Shown piece after piece: positions 22,411 through 32,600 of a stretch of DNA of 64,000 nucleotides (within the stretch, counting starts at the first letter, position 1; each line of letters begins with the position of its first letter). The notes under the pieces were generated by a model that made no database searches, had not been told where the DNA came from, and was given only the letters and a program-made list of their open reading frames with translations. The stretch comes from Alligator mississippiensis (Eukaryota; Chordata; Crocodylia; Alligatoridae): positions 36,005,832 to 36,069,831 of the forward strand of contig NC_081830.1 of NCBI RefSeq assembly GCF_030867095.1, read 5' to 3'. A program made the position numbers and the translations under genes.

Positions 22411-22589
22411 AGATACTCTGATCAACGTTTGCTTTAGCAAAGGCTTTTGAGTGCAGAGATGCAAGTTCTCTGGGGACTGTCTCCACAGGGAGTCTAACAT
22501 GTCTTTAAAGTTTCTGCTTTGTTTTGATGCTTTGGCAAAACAGCCTGATTCCTTCTGAACAGCTGGTAAGGGCTAGAACTGCCAGATGG

Positions 22590-22915
22590 TAAAGGGTGAG
22601 ACTTTACTTCAAACTTACATTTTTATCCTGAGCTCAAGACACCCAGGTTCTGTATCCAGCTCTGGGAAAGCCAGAGAGGTCAATAAATCAAAATGGAGCT
22701 GGGAGCTCGCACAACTGGATTTAATCCCCAGATTAGGGAGAAAAGTGGGGTCTACTTGGTTAGACCATGTGGGAGCAGAGCTAGAAGTTAGAAGTCCTGG
22801 CTTTTAGGCCCAGTTCTGGGTATTGACTGGGGTCTAGTTGGTTAGAGCAGGGAAGTGGGGAATCTGGGTTTTACTCCTAGCTCTGGGAAGAGACTAGTGT
22901 TCAAGAGGAAGGGAA
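22590..22915 (+). repeat. tRNA-like monomer array (plus)
   Basis: Units near 22735 and 22830 read GGGGTCTACTTGGTTAGACC and GGGGTCTAGTTGGTTAGAGC, an A-box-like stretch. They are followed at 22790-22810 and 22860-22885 by AGTCCTGGCTTTTAGG and TCTGGGTTTTACTCC, B-box-like, then CAGCTCTGGGA. A tRNA-derived SINE family with tandem monomers is the best reading; this type is common in turtles and crocodilians. Confidence 0.65.
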
Positions 22916-23448
22916 GAGGGACTGCAGGCGTGAGCTACTGGATTCTCTTCTGACCTCCACATATCTTTTACTTGCTTATCCTGAGCAGATCCCTTACCCA
23001 GACTGGTGCTCCTTTCTTTTTTTTCTACTAGTGGGGTTCAGTGCATTTCCCTGTGTCCCTAAACCTAGGACCACTGTTGTGCTAGGAAGGTCTCTGCCAC
23101 TGAAGCATGCTGAATGCTCCTAACAGGGAGAGAACTGGCTGTGATCAGAGATACCAGCTGGCTTACAGTGAGCTGTGATGGGGTCTTGGGGTGTCCCCGG
23201 TAGAGTAAAAGGAGCGTGTGCTCTGCAGAACCACAGGGGATGATGCCTGCCCCTCTTATTCGCTGTTCTCTGGTGGGTGACGCCACAGCTGGTATGAGTG
23301 AGGAGGTTTAATTTCCTACTGCGGTGGTTATGGAGGAATGACCCTGTGGCTTGTACGACATGGTGGGTAGGGGTCAGGGTATGAGACCAGTCACTGTGTC
23401 TGTTGTTGTGATTGTTCATGTTGTCATTGTGACCACTGCTGTGGCTGG

Positions 23449-23462
23449 CACTGGGTTTTTAT

Positions 23463-23549
<87 letters not shown>

Positions 23550-23713
23550 CATAAAAACCCAGTGATATATAGCTGTAGATATAGATCTATATCACTAGGT
23601 TTTATAGATATAGATATGTATCATATAGCTATAGATCTATATATCTCTATATATCTCTATATATCAAGATCTCTCTCTCTAGATATATATCTAGAGCGAG
23701 ACAGAGATTGATA

Positions 23714-23752
<39 letters not shown>
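23449..23752. repeat. GATA array between perfect 17-bp inverted repeats, then inverse TATC array
   Basis: CACTGGGTTTTTATGAT (23449-23465) and its exact inverse (23548-23564) bracket about 82 bases of GATA repeats. A second set of TATC repeats, the inverse of GATA, lies at 23713-23752 after a TATA/CTCT-rich stretch with CACTAGGTTTTATAG, a decayed copy of the inverted repeat. The whole stretch can fold back on itself. Confidence 0.9.
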
Positions 23753-24429
23753 AGTATGTATGAGCACATGTGGCTGTTACTAAAGTGTGGCTTGAATTGT
23801 GAATGTGATTGTGCCTGTCACTGATCTGCTTTTTTCTGTGAATGTGAAAGTTTCTGGGCTGTTATGATTATGGCTTTTGGTGTGGCTGTAACTGGTCCAT
23901 TTTGGTGAGTGGATGGGTTGTTCTTGTTTTTGTGTAATGGGGTTCCTGTGATAGTGACCTTTTGTGGTTATGACCAGAGTGTGGCTGTGATTGTGAATAT
24001 AATTGTGGATATTATTATGACTGGGACTGGACTGTTCTTGCTGTGACTATGTTGTTATGACTGTCTGGTGTGTCTGAGCTATGATCAATGATACATTTCC
24101 ATGCTGATGTTTCTGTTGTAGCAGTGGAGAAACATTTTTGAACCATCACACTACGAAAAGTCACAAAACCTTTCTCCAGCACCACAGATTTAGAAACACA
24201 CACCCTGATCATCTGGCACTGTCACCAAGATAGCCCAGGGAGGGTAAAGCACAGACAATGGGGCTAGGGAGGAAGATGGGGTTGATTTGTGAATGCAGTA
24301 ACTGACTTGGAACTAGAGATCTGAAAAAGAAAGAGAAACAGTAATATAAGGAGTGTGTCTCGGGGCAGCATGGGTAGAGTGGGGACTAGTGGGGCCGGAA
24401 GCCAGGGTTCTATGTCATCAGTGGAGGAG

Positions 24430-24500
24430 CAGGGGAATGAGTCTGGTGGTTATAGCATGCAGGTCTGGGAGTCAGGATTCTTGGTTCCTATTCAAGACAG
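24430..24500 (+). mobile_element. tRNA-derived SINE fragment upstream of the receptor gene
   Basis: GAGTCTGGTGGTTATAGC (A-box-like) with GGGAGTCAGGATTCTTGG and GTTCCTATTC (B-box-like) matches the monomer type seen at 22.1-22.9 kb. It lies about 50 bp before the splice-acceptor-like tract of the olfactory receptor. It could be transcribed as part of that gene's intron. Confidence 0.6.
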
Positions 24501-24546
24501 TTTCTCTAACTCCCATTATCTCCTCCTTGCCCCAGACACAGAGTGG

Positions 24547-25476
24547 ATGAATGGCTCTGCAGTCTCAGAGTTCATTCTCCTGGGCCTGTCCCGCTCTCGT
24601 GCTCTCCAGCTCCTCCTCTTTGCCTTGGTTTCTGCCACCTATACCACCATCCTTCTAGGCAACTTCCTCATCATGGCAACAGTGTGGACAGACTCCCACC
24701 TCCTCCAGTCCCCCCAGTATTTCTTCTTGTCCAACCTCTCCTTTATTGACATGGCACTGGGTACTGTAACTGCTCCTAAGATGCTTCATGACCTGATAAA
24801 CCAAGACAATACCATCTCCTATGGTAGCTGCATGACCCAACTCTTTTTTCTACACCTCCTTGGTGCCTCTGGAATGTTTCTTCTCACTCTCATGGCCTAT
24901 GACCGCTATGTGGCCATCTGCTACCCACTGAGCTATACAGCCATCATGCACCATCAGCGCTGCTTTTGCTTACTTCTGGTCTGCTGGGCTGGAGGCCTGC
25001 TTCATTCTACTACTCAGTTAGCTTTGATCATCCAGCTGCCATTCTGTGGTCCCAGCGAGCTGGACAATTTCTACTGTGATGTGCCCCAGGTGGTCAAGCT
25101 GGCATGCATGGACACTTATGTATTTGAGATACTTAGCATGTTCAGCAGTGGCCTTCTCTCACTGCTGTGCTTCTTGGTCTTGCTGGGGTCATATAGTTTC
25201 ATCCTAGTGAAACTAAAGAGCCACTTTGAAGATGGAAGCGGAAGGAAAGCTTTGTCTACCTGTAGTTCCCACTTGACAGTAGTGAGTCTCATCTTTGTGC
25301 CTTGCGTTTTTGTTTACTTAACGCCTTTCTCCAGCTCAAGGATAGACAAGATGGCCTCTGTCTTCTATACTGTCATTACACCAATGCTCAACCCCATTAT
25401 CTACACGCTGAGGAACCAGGAGGTCAAGGAAGCCATAAGGCGGTTGAGGAGCAGGTGTGTCCTCTGCTGGGCATAA
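24547..25476 (+). CDS. Olfactory receptor, intact, family 4-like
   Basis: A 309-codon single-exon odorant receptor GPCR; a working copy would sit in the cilia of olfactory neurons and signal through Golf. I chose the ATG at 24547 (MNGSAVSEFILLGLSRS) because it gives the usual N-terminus with an N-glycosylation site at N2. A longer upstream frame from 24355 only adds SINE-derived and intronic sequence. A pyrimidine tract ending CCCCAG at about 24535 looks like the acceptor of a 5' non-coding exon. Motifs in order: GNFLIMATV (TM1), PQYFFLSNLSFID (TM2), MAYDRYVAICYPLSY (TM3), FCDV-type YCDVPQVVKLAC (loop 2), KALSTCSSHL (TM6), PMLNPIIYTLRNQEVKEA (TM7). No stop or frame change. The family 4 call is by resemblance and is moderate. 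Confidence 0.95.
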   Translation: MNGSAVSEFILLGLSRSRALQLLLFALVSATYTTILLGNFLIMATVWTDSHLLQSPQYFFLSNLSFIDMALGTVTAPKMLHDLINQDNTISYGSCMTQLFFLHLLGASGMFLLTLMAYDRYVAICYPLSYTAIMHHQRCFCLLLVCWAGGLLHSTTQLALIIQLPFCGPSELDNFYCDVPQVVKLACMDTYVFEILSMFSSGLLSLLCFLVLLGSYSFILVKLKSHFEDGSGRKALSTCSSHLTVVSLIFVPCVFVYLTPFSSSRIDKMASVFYTVITPMLNPIIYTLRNQEVKEAIRRLRSRCVLCWA

Positions 25477-26239
25477 ACTTAATTGTGAGCAGAGAAAACT
25501 AGTGATACACTTTGAAGGGATGACTACAAAAGGTGTTTTTTTCTAACATGGCATTGGGTTCTGTAGATAAACTTTCTTGTGAGGTCAGAACCTCCTCAAT
25601 ATGTTTTTTGCTTAGGTGTGGGTTAGAAGGGGGCTCCTGAGACTCTGGATCCATACAGTTGTGTGTTTTTTCATGTGGCTTCAAAAACCTCTGTGTCTTT
25701 CTGTTTCTGCTTAAGGAAGACAGGGGTCTTAGAAAGGGAAGGAAAACAAAATGTTTGTCATAGTTATTAATGATTTTTTTTTATGCAACTTCTAGACTAT
25801 AGCAAAAAAATGCCCTTTTAGATTCTCTAGAAATGTGATATTGAGAGCAGTACAAAAGTTTTCATGTTGTCACAGACCTTGCTTCTGTGCCTTTGGTTTA
25901 AAGAGCTGCAGGCCAGTAGAAAAGGCAGGAACATCTTTCATAGGAATCCACATTGAAATTTTCACAAGAACATATGAGCTCCTAATACTTAATGCAAAAA
26001 AAAAAAAAAAAAGTATTACTTGGGAGTTAGGTGCAAGTCATGAGAGGTGGGTGGGGGATCTGGTGATAATGATTTTCTCAGATTCATACAAGTCATCAGA
26101 TCTAACCTCCCTACACATATGCATGCAGGTTTTAGCTGAGAAGCTAGATTAAAGGATGTCCTGTAGAAAAATTAACCATCTCCTGTTAAAGATTGGGTGA
26201 TGAGGAGTCCATACTTCCCTTAGTAAAAGTGGTCCAACA
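25477..26239. other. 3' flank of the receptor; no further gene
   Basis: AT-rich flank with an A run at 25997-26012. Short frames without domains. No transposon ends recognised. Confidence 0.4.
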
Positions 26240-26304
26240 TTTAATGCAGACAAGGTTCCTTCAGTGAAGTTGATTTCTTTTATTTCACCAACTTTAATAG
26301 TTGG

Positions 26305-26355
26305 AAAAAAATTTCTTATCAAGTGTTCAGGTTTAAAAACCCTTCATCAGGCTGA
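26305..26355 (-). ncRNA. Hammerhead-ribozyme-like motif in the Penelope tail
   Basis: On the minus strand CTGATGA (26350-26344) is followed by AGGGTTTTTAAACCT, which can form a short hairpin (stem II position), and then GAAC where the hammerhead core has GAAA. Hammerhead motifs in the terminal repeats of Penelope-like elements are established for the family. The GAAA box is altered at its last base and I cannot identify stems I and III with certainty, so activity is doubtful. Related decayed motifs occur at 15624, 31995 and perhaps 45430. Confidence 0.5.
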
Positions 26356-26599
26356 GGAAGCATCTGCAGTTGGTGTGGTTGCTGTTCCTGGATGGAGTGA
26401 ATAGTAAAGAAGCCAGAGGCTGGTATGCATGCAAGAAAGGCAGTCAATTAAGATGTAACCTGAGGAGTCAGTGGGTGAGAGACAGGTGGGGTGGGGGGGA
26501 GAAGGGAGATGAATGTGGCAAGCAAATAATGGAGAAGTACTTGGGGAGTCAGAAGCCAGGCAGGTTATAACGTGTCATAAATCCAATGTCCATATTTTT

Positions 26600-28072
26600 T
26601 AGACCTGTGCAAGTCAGCAGTGATCTGATCCAGCTTTGGATCCAGCCGCTTCAGATGGCCGCGACCTGATCCGGAGCTCCGGACCGGGTTTCCGCTTCAA
26701 TCTGGCCAAAGCTTCAGAGCCACCCTGGAGATCCGGCCATAGGGTATAATGGGGGAATCAATTAAATATCTATAACTTTGTTGTTTTTTGTTCAATTTGG
26801 ATGAAACTTGTAGGGATTGTAGCCTCTGCTAAGAGCATGAAATCTGCCAAGTTTCAAGAATATCAATATAGGGATTTGGGGGGAACTGTACCCCAAATTC
26901 TTGAAAGCCAAACTCATGTCACGGCTGTGTGTTACACCACAGAAGGGTTAAAGCTGCAGGGCTGGTGCACCACTGAGGCCACAAAGCCTGCCAAGTTTCA
27001 AGAAGATTGGTACAGAGGTTTGGGGGGAACTGTACCTCAAGCTGCAGACAAGTAAAACTCATGCTATGGGTGACACTGCGTGTGTTAAGGTGCAGCAGGG
27101 TGACAGCTGCAGGGATCGTGGCCCCTTCTGTGACGCCTGCCAGCTGTGGAGGAGATCGGTGCAGGGGGCAGTTCTGGGGCCCTGCACCCCTAGCTGCTGA
27201 CAGACAAACTCATGCCAAGACTGTGTCTGTCTTGGGGCAGTTGTCTGTATTGATTCTTTCCTCTCCTCAGCCTGGTTTTGTAGGTGTTAACTGATGCTCG
27301 TTAAGTCCTTATGTAGTAGCTAGGTCCTGTGTATTGAGCTGGTCCCTGAGTGAATCATGATTGACTGATTGGTAACTGGTGTAACAGTAGCTTAGCAGCC
27401 AGGCCTGCAGCAGTGTCTCCACTCCCTGTCCCAAGGCAGACCCAGTCAGTGCCACAAGCACCAATGGTACCAGTTTTGTTTGTCCGCAGCTTGAGGGGCA
27501 GTTCCCCCAAACCCCTGCACCCATCTTCTTGAAACTTGGCTGGCTTTGTGGCCTCAGTAAGAGGTACCAGCCCTACAGTTTTGACCCCCCCTGTGTCGTA
27601 ACACATAGATGTGACAGGAGTTTTGCTTTCAAGAATTTGGGGTACAGTTGCCCCAAAACCTCTACACCGATCTTCTTGAAACTTGGCAGGCTTTGTTATC
27701 TTAGCATAGGCTACCACTCCTGAAGTTTTCACCCCACTATGTTGTGACGCCTAGACGTGACACGAGTTTTGCTTTCAAGAATTTGGGGTGATATTCCCCC
27801 CCAAAAACCCCTTTACCAATCTTCTTGAAACTTGGCATACTTCATCCTCTCTGCAGAGTCTACCACCTCTCAAAACTTTATCCAAATTGGACAGAAAACA
27901 ACAAAATTATAGGTATTTTATTGTTTCCCTATTATACCCTATGGCCGGATCTCGGACATGGCTCTGAACCACTTCAGGAAGCCTAATGAGGCCAGCGCTT
28001 TGACCCAGATGTGCTGCTTTGGACCCTGAAGCATCCGAAGCTTCTCTGGATCCAAAGGCTTGCACAGCCCTA
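26600..28072. mobile_element. Fold-back hAT-like element, 1.47 kb, inserted in Penelope remnant
   Basis: It runs from TAGACCTGTGCAAGTC to the inverse of TAGGGCTGTGCAAGCC, flanked by an 8-bp duplication atattttt / atatttag (26592-26599, 28073-28080; 6 of 8). Each arm holds two or three direct units of about 160 bp with GCCAAGTTTCAAGAA...GGGGGAACTGTACC. The left-arm units (26800-27060) are inverted relative to those in the right arm (27480-27850). So the element can fold into a long hairpin. Both ends carry GGATCC/TCCGGA-rich stretches. No protein-coding potential. Confidence 0.85.
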
Positions 28073-28768
28073 ATATTTAGCCCATGATTTTTTGTATCCA
28101 GGAGGTTGATGAAGTGAAGCTCATAGGCTCATCTGTAAAAAGAGTTTTATAAGTTCCCTTTGAGAATTAGAACAGAGAGATCGGAGAGAGAGAGTGGTTT
28201 TCGTGTGAGAAGTGTGCCCCCACAGGTATTTGGGTATTCTTGTCTTTAATAGATTTCTGGTGTGCATTCATTCTGCTGCATAGTTGTTATCTCTCCTATG
28301 TATTTTCCAGCAGGACATTTGGTGCATTGGATGAGATGTATTACATTTCTGGAGGTGCAGCTGAAAGTTCAAGGAATGCTAATGGCTCTGTTGTGGGGTG
28401 TAGTAATTGCAGCGGTGGTGGAAATGTGTTAGCAGGTTTTGCATTACTTGTCATGGCATGGTCTGGATCCATTCAGTGTGTTCTGGGTCATAGGAAGTTT
28501 GCTTCTGGTGAGGAGGTTGAATTGCAAGACTGAAAACTCCAACTCTTAGACAGCCTTTGATTATGGGAATCCTTATAGACAGTCAGTCAGTCCCCTTTTC
28601 TTTCACAAACAGAATTGAGCCATGCACCAAAACTCTGGCTTTCCAGCTCTTGGTTCATTTTTGTAGCTGTCATTCGAGCTCTCTCCACTATTTCCACCTG
28701 AGCGGGACATCCCACTCCCAAACAGTTCTTACTAGTGCCAAGAACAATCACCTCCTTGCTTCTACCTG

Positions 28769-29608
28769 TGTAGTATGAATTTTTGCATATTAGTTATTAT
28801 GCTTAAATTATAATAGTATTGAATTGATAAACCTCTATGATTGCATTAGCTTTATTTTTTTCTTTTATGAACTAAAACCCATTTTATGCTTGTTTCCTGC
28901 TTGACATGAATAAATGAACTTTGTATGCCCTGTGTACGTGAGTGTGTGAGAGGATGAATGATGAATGGTAACTATTTGCATGAAAACAGAAGATTTAACT
29001 GACTGTAAGCAACCAGGCACCAATGTATGAGTTACAAGGCAATAAAGTAATTAAGCTAATTAGTGGATGGCTGAAGAACTTATCTGTGATCAGGTGCAAA
29101 GAAGATAGTGAGAAGAAGGACTTTTGCATATCCTGCCATTTGAACTACACAATGCTTCAAGGCAGAGATGCCAGCTTTACTGGAATGACCTCAAGTTGAG
29201 ATAACCAGAATAAACAAACTCTAATTAAAAACTGAGTATGGAAAAAAAACAACCCAGTGCTAAACTTAGACTTGAAATACCTATAAAAGTGAGATGCAGA
29301 CAAGCCAAAATGGGGAATCCACTCTCTGCAACCTCCTGGAGCACAGTGTCTGTTTAGCCCTGTTCCTATCAGCATCGTCAATGAGCCTGGACTGGCCATA
29401 CAGTGCTAACATTGATTAACTTCTGCTGGTAACTATAACATCTTACTGGAGTTGTTTGGTCTGTATGTCTGTTTGTATGTATGCTTGTATGACTGGTTTG
29501 TCCAATCTTATGCATCTGCTTCATGTAATCAATAAATGTGGCATTTTGCCTTATCCCCCTTTATAAGGTCTTGCTCTTGATTTGAGCAATTGGCATTTTA
29601 AAGTAACA
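28769..29608 (+). mobile_element. Solo LTR, same family as 57159-58070
   Basis: An 840-bp LTR fossil from TGTAGTATG to AAAGTAACA with a 4-bp target duplication cctg at 28765-28768 and 29609-29612. A TATA box (CTATAAAAGTGAG) lies near 29282 and a polyadenylation signal AATAAATGTGG near 29531. A 4-bp duplication fits gammaretrovirus-like (class I) elements, in line with the env relic next to its relative at 57 kb. Confidence 0.8.
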
Positions 29609-29769
29609 CCTGAAGCAAGGATCTAATAACCCTGGGAGTGTTCATGTTGCTGGATAAGTAGGGTACCAGCCACAGCTCCCAACAGAAACAGAGCACTAGA
29701 CTGGTGGCCTTCCAGGGGGTCTTTACTGCACTGGACAATAGCAACTCTGGGGTGCAGCAATAGCAGCTT

Positions 29770-30150
29770 ATGAATGGACACCACAGCAGGCTTGTCTACA
29801 CATGTATTTATGCATAAACTTTACTTAAGGTGCATTAAGGTGACTCAGGTACATGTCTACATGTGGACGCACTAATATACATTAACGTATTGCATGTCCA
29901 TTGATGTACACTGTGTTAATGCACATTAGTGTGTCTACATATGCCCCAATGCAACCTAGCAATTTGCACCTAAATTTGATACCTCCCTTATGCAGGTATC
30001 AAATTTCGGTGCACATAGCCTAAATCACCATTTTTAAGGCACATTCAGGGTATGCTTGTGTAGACAAGTGCCCTAAATGCTCTTTTAAAATGGTGGTTTT
30101 AAACTAAGCCTGCTTAAGAGAGGCATATGTAGATGTGTCCAGCAGCAGCA
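29770..30150. mobile_element. Palindromic non-autonomous DNA element, family unresolved
   Basis: The stretch contains the perfect hairpin AAATTTGATACCT...AGGTATCAAATTT (29973-30008) and the outer inverted pair CTTGTCTACAC (29792) and GTGTAGACAAG (30057). Shorter ATGCACATTAGTG/CACTAATATACATTA inverse pieces lie between. This nested palindromic layout is typical of small DNA-transposon derivatives. I see no clear target duplication. Confidence 0.55.
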
Positions 30151-30379
30151 GCTGGGGATGGGCAAAACAGCAAGGCAGGCAGTAGCAGCTGGGGTCTTTG
30201 ACTCCCAAGGCAGATTAGACCTCTCCCCTTTCTGCCCCCCACCAACCCCAACCCTGCTCTCCTCTGCTCAACATTTCCTTAGGGCTCAGAGGTTGAAAAG
30301 GGGATGCATCAAAATGCATTTTGCTCGACTGTGGCCCATTTAATCAAACAATTTGAAGCACTCTGTACCTGTAACCTGT

Positions 30380-30545
30380 CTTCTTCAGTATTTACCATTC
30401 CACCAATATTGTCATCTGCAGACCTTAAGGTCAGAGGTTTTATTTTATGATCTTGATCACTGACAAAAATACAGAGTAGCTGTGGACCAAGAATGAACCC
30501 CTACGGGATTCTCAGAGTAATGGACCTTACTCATGGGTGTTCCTC
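30380..30545 (-). mobile_element. CR1/L3-type LINE fragment
   Basis: Read on the minus strand it resembles the stretch after the SGVPQG block of CR1/L3 reverse transcriptases: ATCCCGTAGGGGTTCATTC and GTCAGTGATCAAGATCAT, then TCTGCAGATGACAATATTGG (FADD-like region). About 165 bp; the LTR inserted directly at its end. Confidence 0.65.
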
Positions 30546-31358
30546 TGTAACAGGGGGCCTGCTCAGGGCTAACTTCCCAGTGGCCCACCCACCTGTTCCT
30601 GGGCTAACCACCTGCATTCTCATCATCACCGGCCCCCACACAGGGCCCCAGAATCCTCCTGATTGAGCCCCACCTGGAATCCTCTCATCAGGCAGTCTCA
30701 TCCACCTTGATATTAGGCACCATAGCTCCCTGAACCGCTTCCCCTTCCAGGTGTGGTCCCCCCACCAGGACCTTCGGCTCACTAGCCCCGGCCCACCTCC
30801 AGGCCAATCAAAGCCCCAGGCACACAGCTATTGGGCGTTCCTTGCGGTGGGCCCCCAGCCCTTCAACCCTTCCAGTCTTGGCCCCAGCATGGGCCAGTCA
30901 AGGGATACTCAGAGGCCTGAGCTTATGGCCCTTTTCTCACTGTCTGAGGGTCCACCCTCTGGACCCTCCAAACAAAGGGGTCACCCCCCACCCCAGTCCT
31001 GGGGGGGAGGGGTTAAGGCACCCCAACCCACCTTTCACTGGGGTAGTAACTCACCTGGCATTTCCTGGGGGCTCCCACGCCACTGAGAGCCCCACCAGGC
31101 CACCCACTCCCAGCAGGGTGCAGCTTTAGGTCATACCCAGGACTAGAAGCCTCCTTACCATCCCCTACAACTCCTCCCTTACCTCCGGATGATATCAGCA
31201 ACCCTCCAGCCAGACAGTGTTGTTGCCTGGCCTCCAGCAACAGAACTGTCCTGTTTATGTGGGCAGGCCCAGATCCAAAATGGCTGCCCTCATCAGGCAG
31301 CTGCCAGCTGCCAGCTCCAGGCCTTTAAAGTGGCAGGCACACACCATGTCCTGCCACA
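30546..31358 (-). mobile_element. Solo LTR (minus), family of 15828 and 33954
   Basis: An 813-bp LTR fossil. Its minus-strand start TGTGGCAGG lies at 31358 and its end CCCCTGTTACA at 30546. It is flanked by 5-bp tcctc (30541-30545) and ccctc (31359-31363), 4 of 5 matching. A TATA-like ACATAAACAGG is seen near 31250 on the minus strand. It shares its length with the two plus-strand copies. Its GC-rich frames have no domains and are not genes. Confidence 0.8.
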
Positions 31359-31894
31359 CCCTCTTTATCGCTGGAATTCTGATACTTAGCTGTTTGAGAT
31401 GTCAGTGAGCCATCTGTTAATTCATCTAAAATGTGTCATGTTAGTTGCATATAATGCAATGTTTTTACTCAGGCTGTCCTATACTTTAAGTCAAACTGGT
31501 TTAAGAAATCTAAATTTGGGAACAAATGTGGAAAATGTTTCTGCACTGCAAAATTTTCCATGAGATTTCAGACCGCCTCAATACTTTCATTTCTTCTTAC
31601 AGAGGCAATTAGGGAGAAAAGATGTATTTTCCCTTCTGACACCCAAAGAGGCTCTGTACACCTTCTTCATGTGCTTTTGGGACCTGTCACACTGTTAATT
31701 CTTCATAAAGCTGGAAGTGAAACCTAGTTCTAGCCTTTTGGGTAGGAAAAGTGATAAACAAATTGATGAGAATAGTGTGACTTTTTCGTGTCTTGTATTT
31801 CCTGTAACTGATTCAATATATTGTCCAGTCCGCTGTGTTGGTAAAAAGGCTTGTGTGGTGTGAATTTTAGTAGGACCTTATTAGAAATACACAA

Positions 31895-32010
31895 ATGCAT
31901 AATACAGAATCCCCTGTAAAGAGTTTGTAATTGAAATACCTTTTAAGACTAACAAATAGATGCACTTTACAATCTGAGCCACTACATACCAATGGCATCA
32001 GGTGTGTACA
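31895..32010 (-). mobile_element. Penelope-type tail relic
   Basis: Read on the minus strand: CTGATGC (32001-31995), a possible hairpin stretch ending GTGGCTC, then AAAGTGCATCTATTTGTTAGTCTTAAAAGG. The last part is the common tail of this element type (TTTGTTAGTCT..AAGG). The hammerhead-like core is decayed. Confidence 0.5.
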
Positions 32011-32439
32011 GTTAATGTAAATCAGGTTATAGAAAGCATAGCTCAGCAAGAAGGTTGGGCCCTGGCTCATTCCAATGGGCCACATAGTACTAAATCCTAG
32101 TTCATGTTAATGTGTTTAAATGGTGCATACACAGCTGAGTAATAGCTTGTTTGGACACTTGCTCATACTTTATGTTTCAGTATTGCCCAGGCTAGGCTAC
32201 TGACTAGGCTAGGACCATGTTTTAACTGAGCAGCTGCATGGGGAAATAGATTACCAGCTATGCACATAAGGCCAGGGAAGTCCCAAAATGTTAATCAGGG
32301 AAAGACCACAACCAGGGTCAGGCTAGGCCCCAGGGTCCCCTCCCTGATGTCTCACTCTGACTTGCTTTCATCTTCCTGTCCCTACATATCTCCCTCTCTT
32401 TGTTTCCAGTAGGCCATCTTCAAGAGGAAGGATAGGGTC

Positions 32440-32600
32440 TAGACACTGTGAAGCCCATGGCCTAGTAGTGAGGGCACTTTGCTGAAAAGCAGGATATGCA
32501 GATTTAAACCTCCTGTACATGATAGGATCCTAGAACATAAGACTCTCCATGGGCAAGTGCCCCAACCACTAGGGGCTAAATCCTGGGGTGGCAGCTACCT
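32440..32600 (+). mobile_element. tRNA-derived SINE fragment
   Basis: ATGGCCTAGTAGTGAGGGCAC (A-box-like) is followed after about 35 bases by CAGATTTAAACCTCC (B-box-like). Downstream, 32555-32580 holds GGGCAAGTGCCCCAACC. It is a decayed Pol III-type SINE head and not a tRNA gene. Confidence 0.5.

Larger units (their letters stand above)
26240..28545 (-). mobile_element. Penelope-like retroelement remnant, split by a hAT-like element
   Basis: On the minus strand the part right of the hAT insertion (28545-28073) encodes a GIY-YIG-type segment: SRNVIHLIQCTKCPAGKYIGE (about 28375-28310) with its CxxC pair and YIGE, as in the endonuclease of Penelope-like elements. A linking tail follows, and left of the insertion (26599-26240) is the terminal region with GGTGAAATAAAAGAAATC. 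The remnant is broken and covers only the C-terminal end plus tail. Penelope-like elements code for a reverse transcriptase and, in most animals, this endonuclease. The right boundary is approximate. Confidence 0.75.

Noticed and set aside
24355-24546. Upstream in-frame extension as the true start of the intact receptor
   Set aside because: It reads through a SINE and a splice-acceptor tract; MNGSAVSEF gives the standard receptor N-terminus.
28240-28533. 97-codon plus-strand frame as a membrane protein
   Set aside because: The opposite strand carries the GIY-YIG-type Penelope segment, so this is an antisense shadow.
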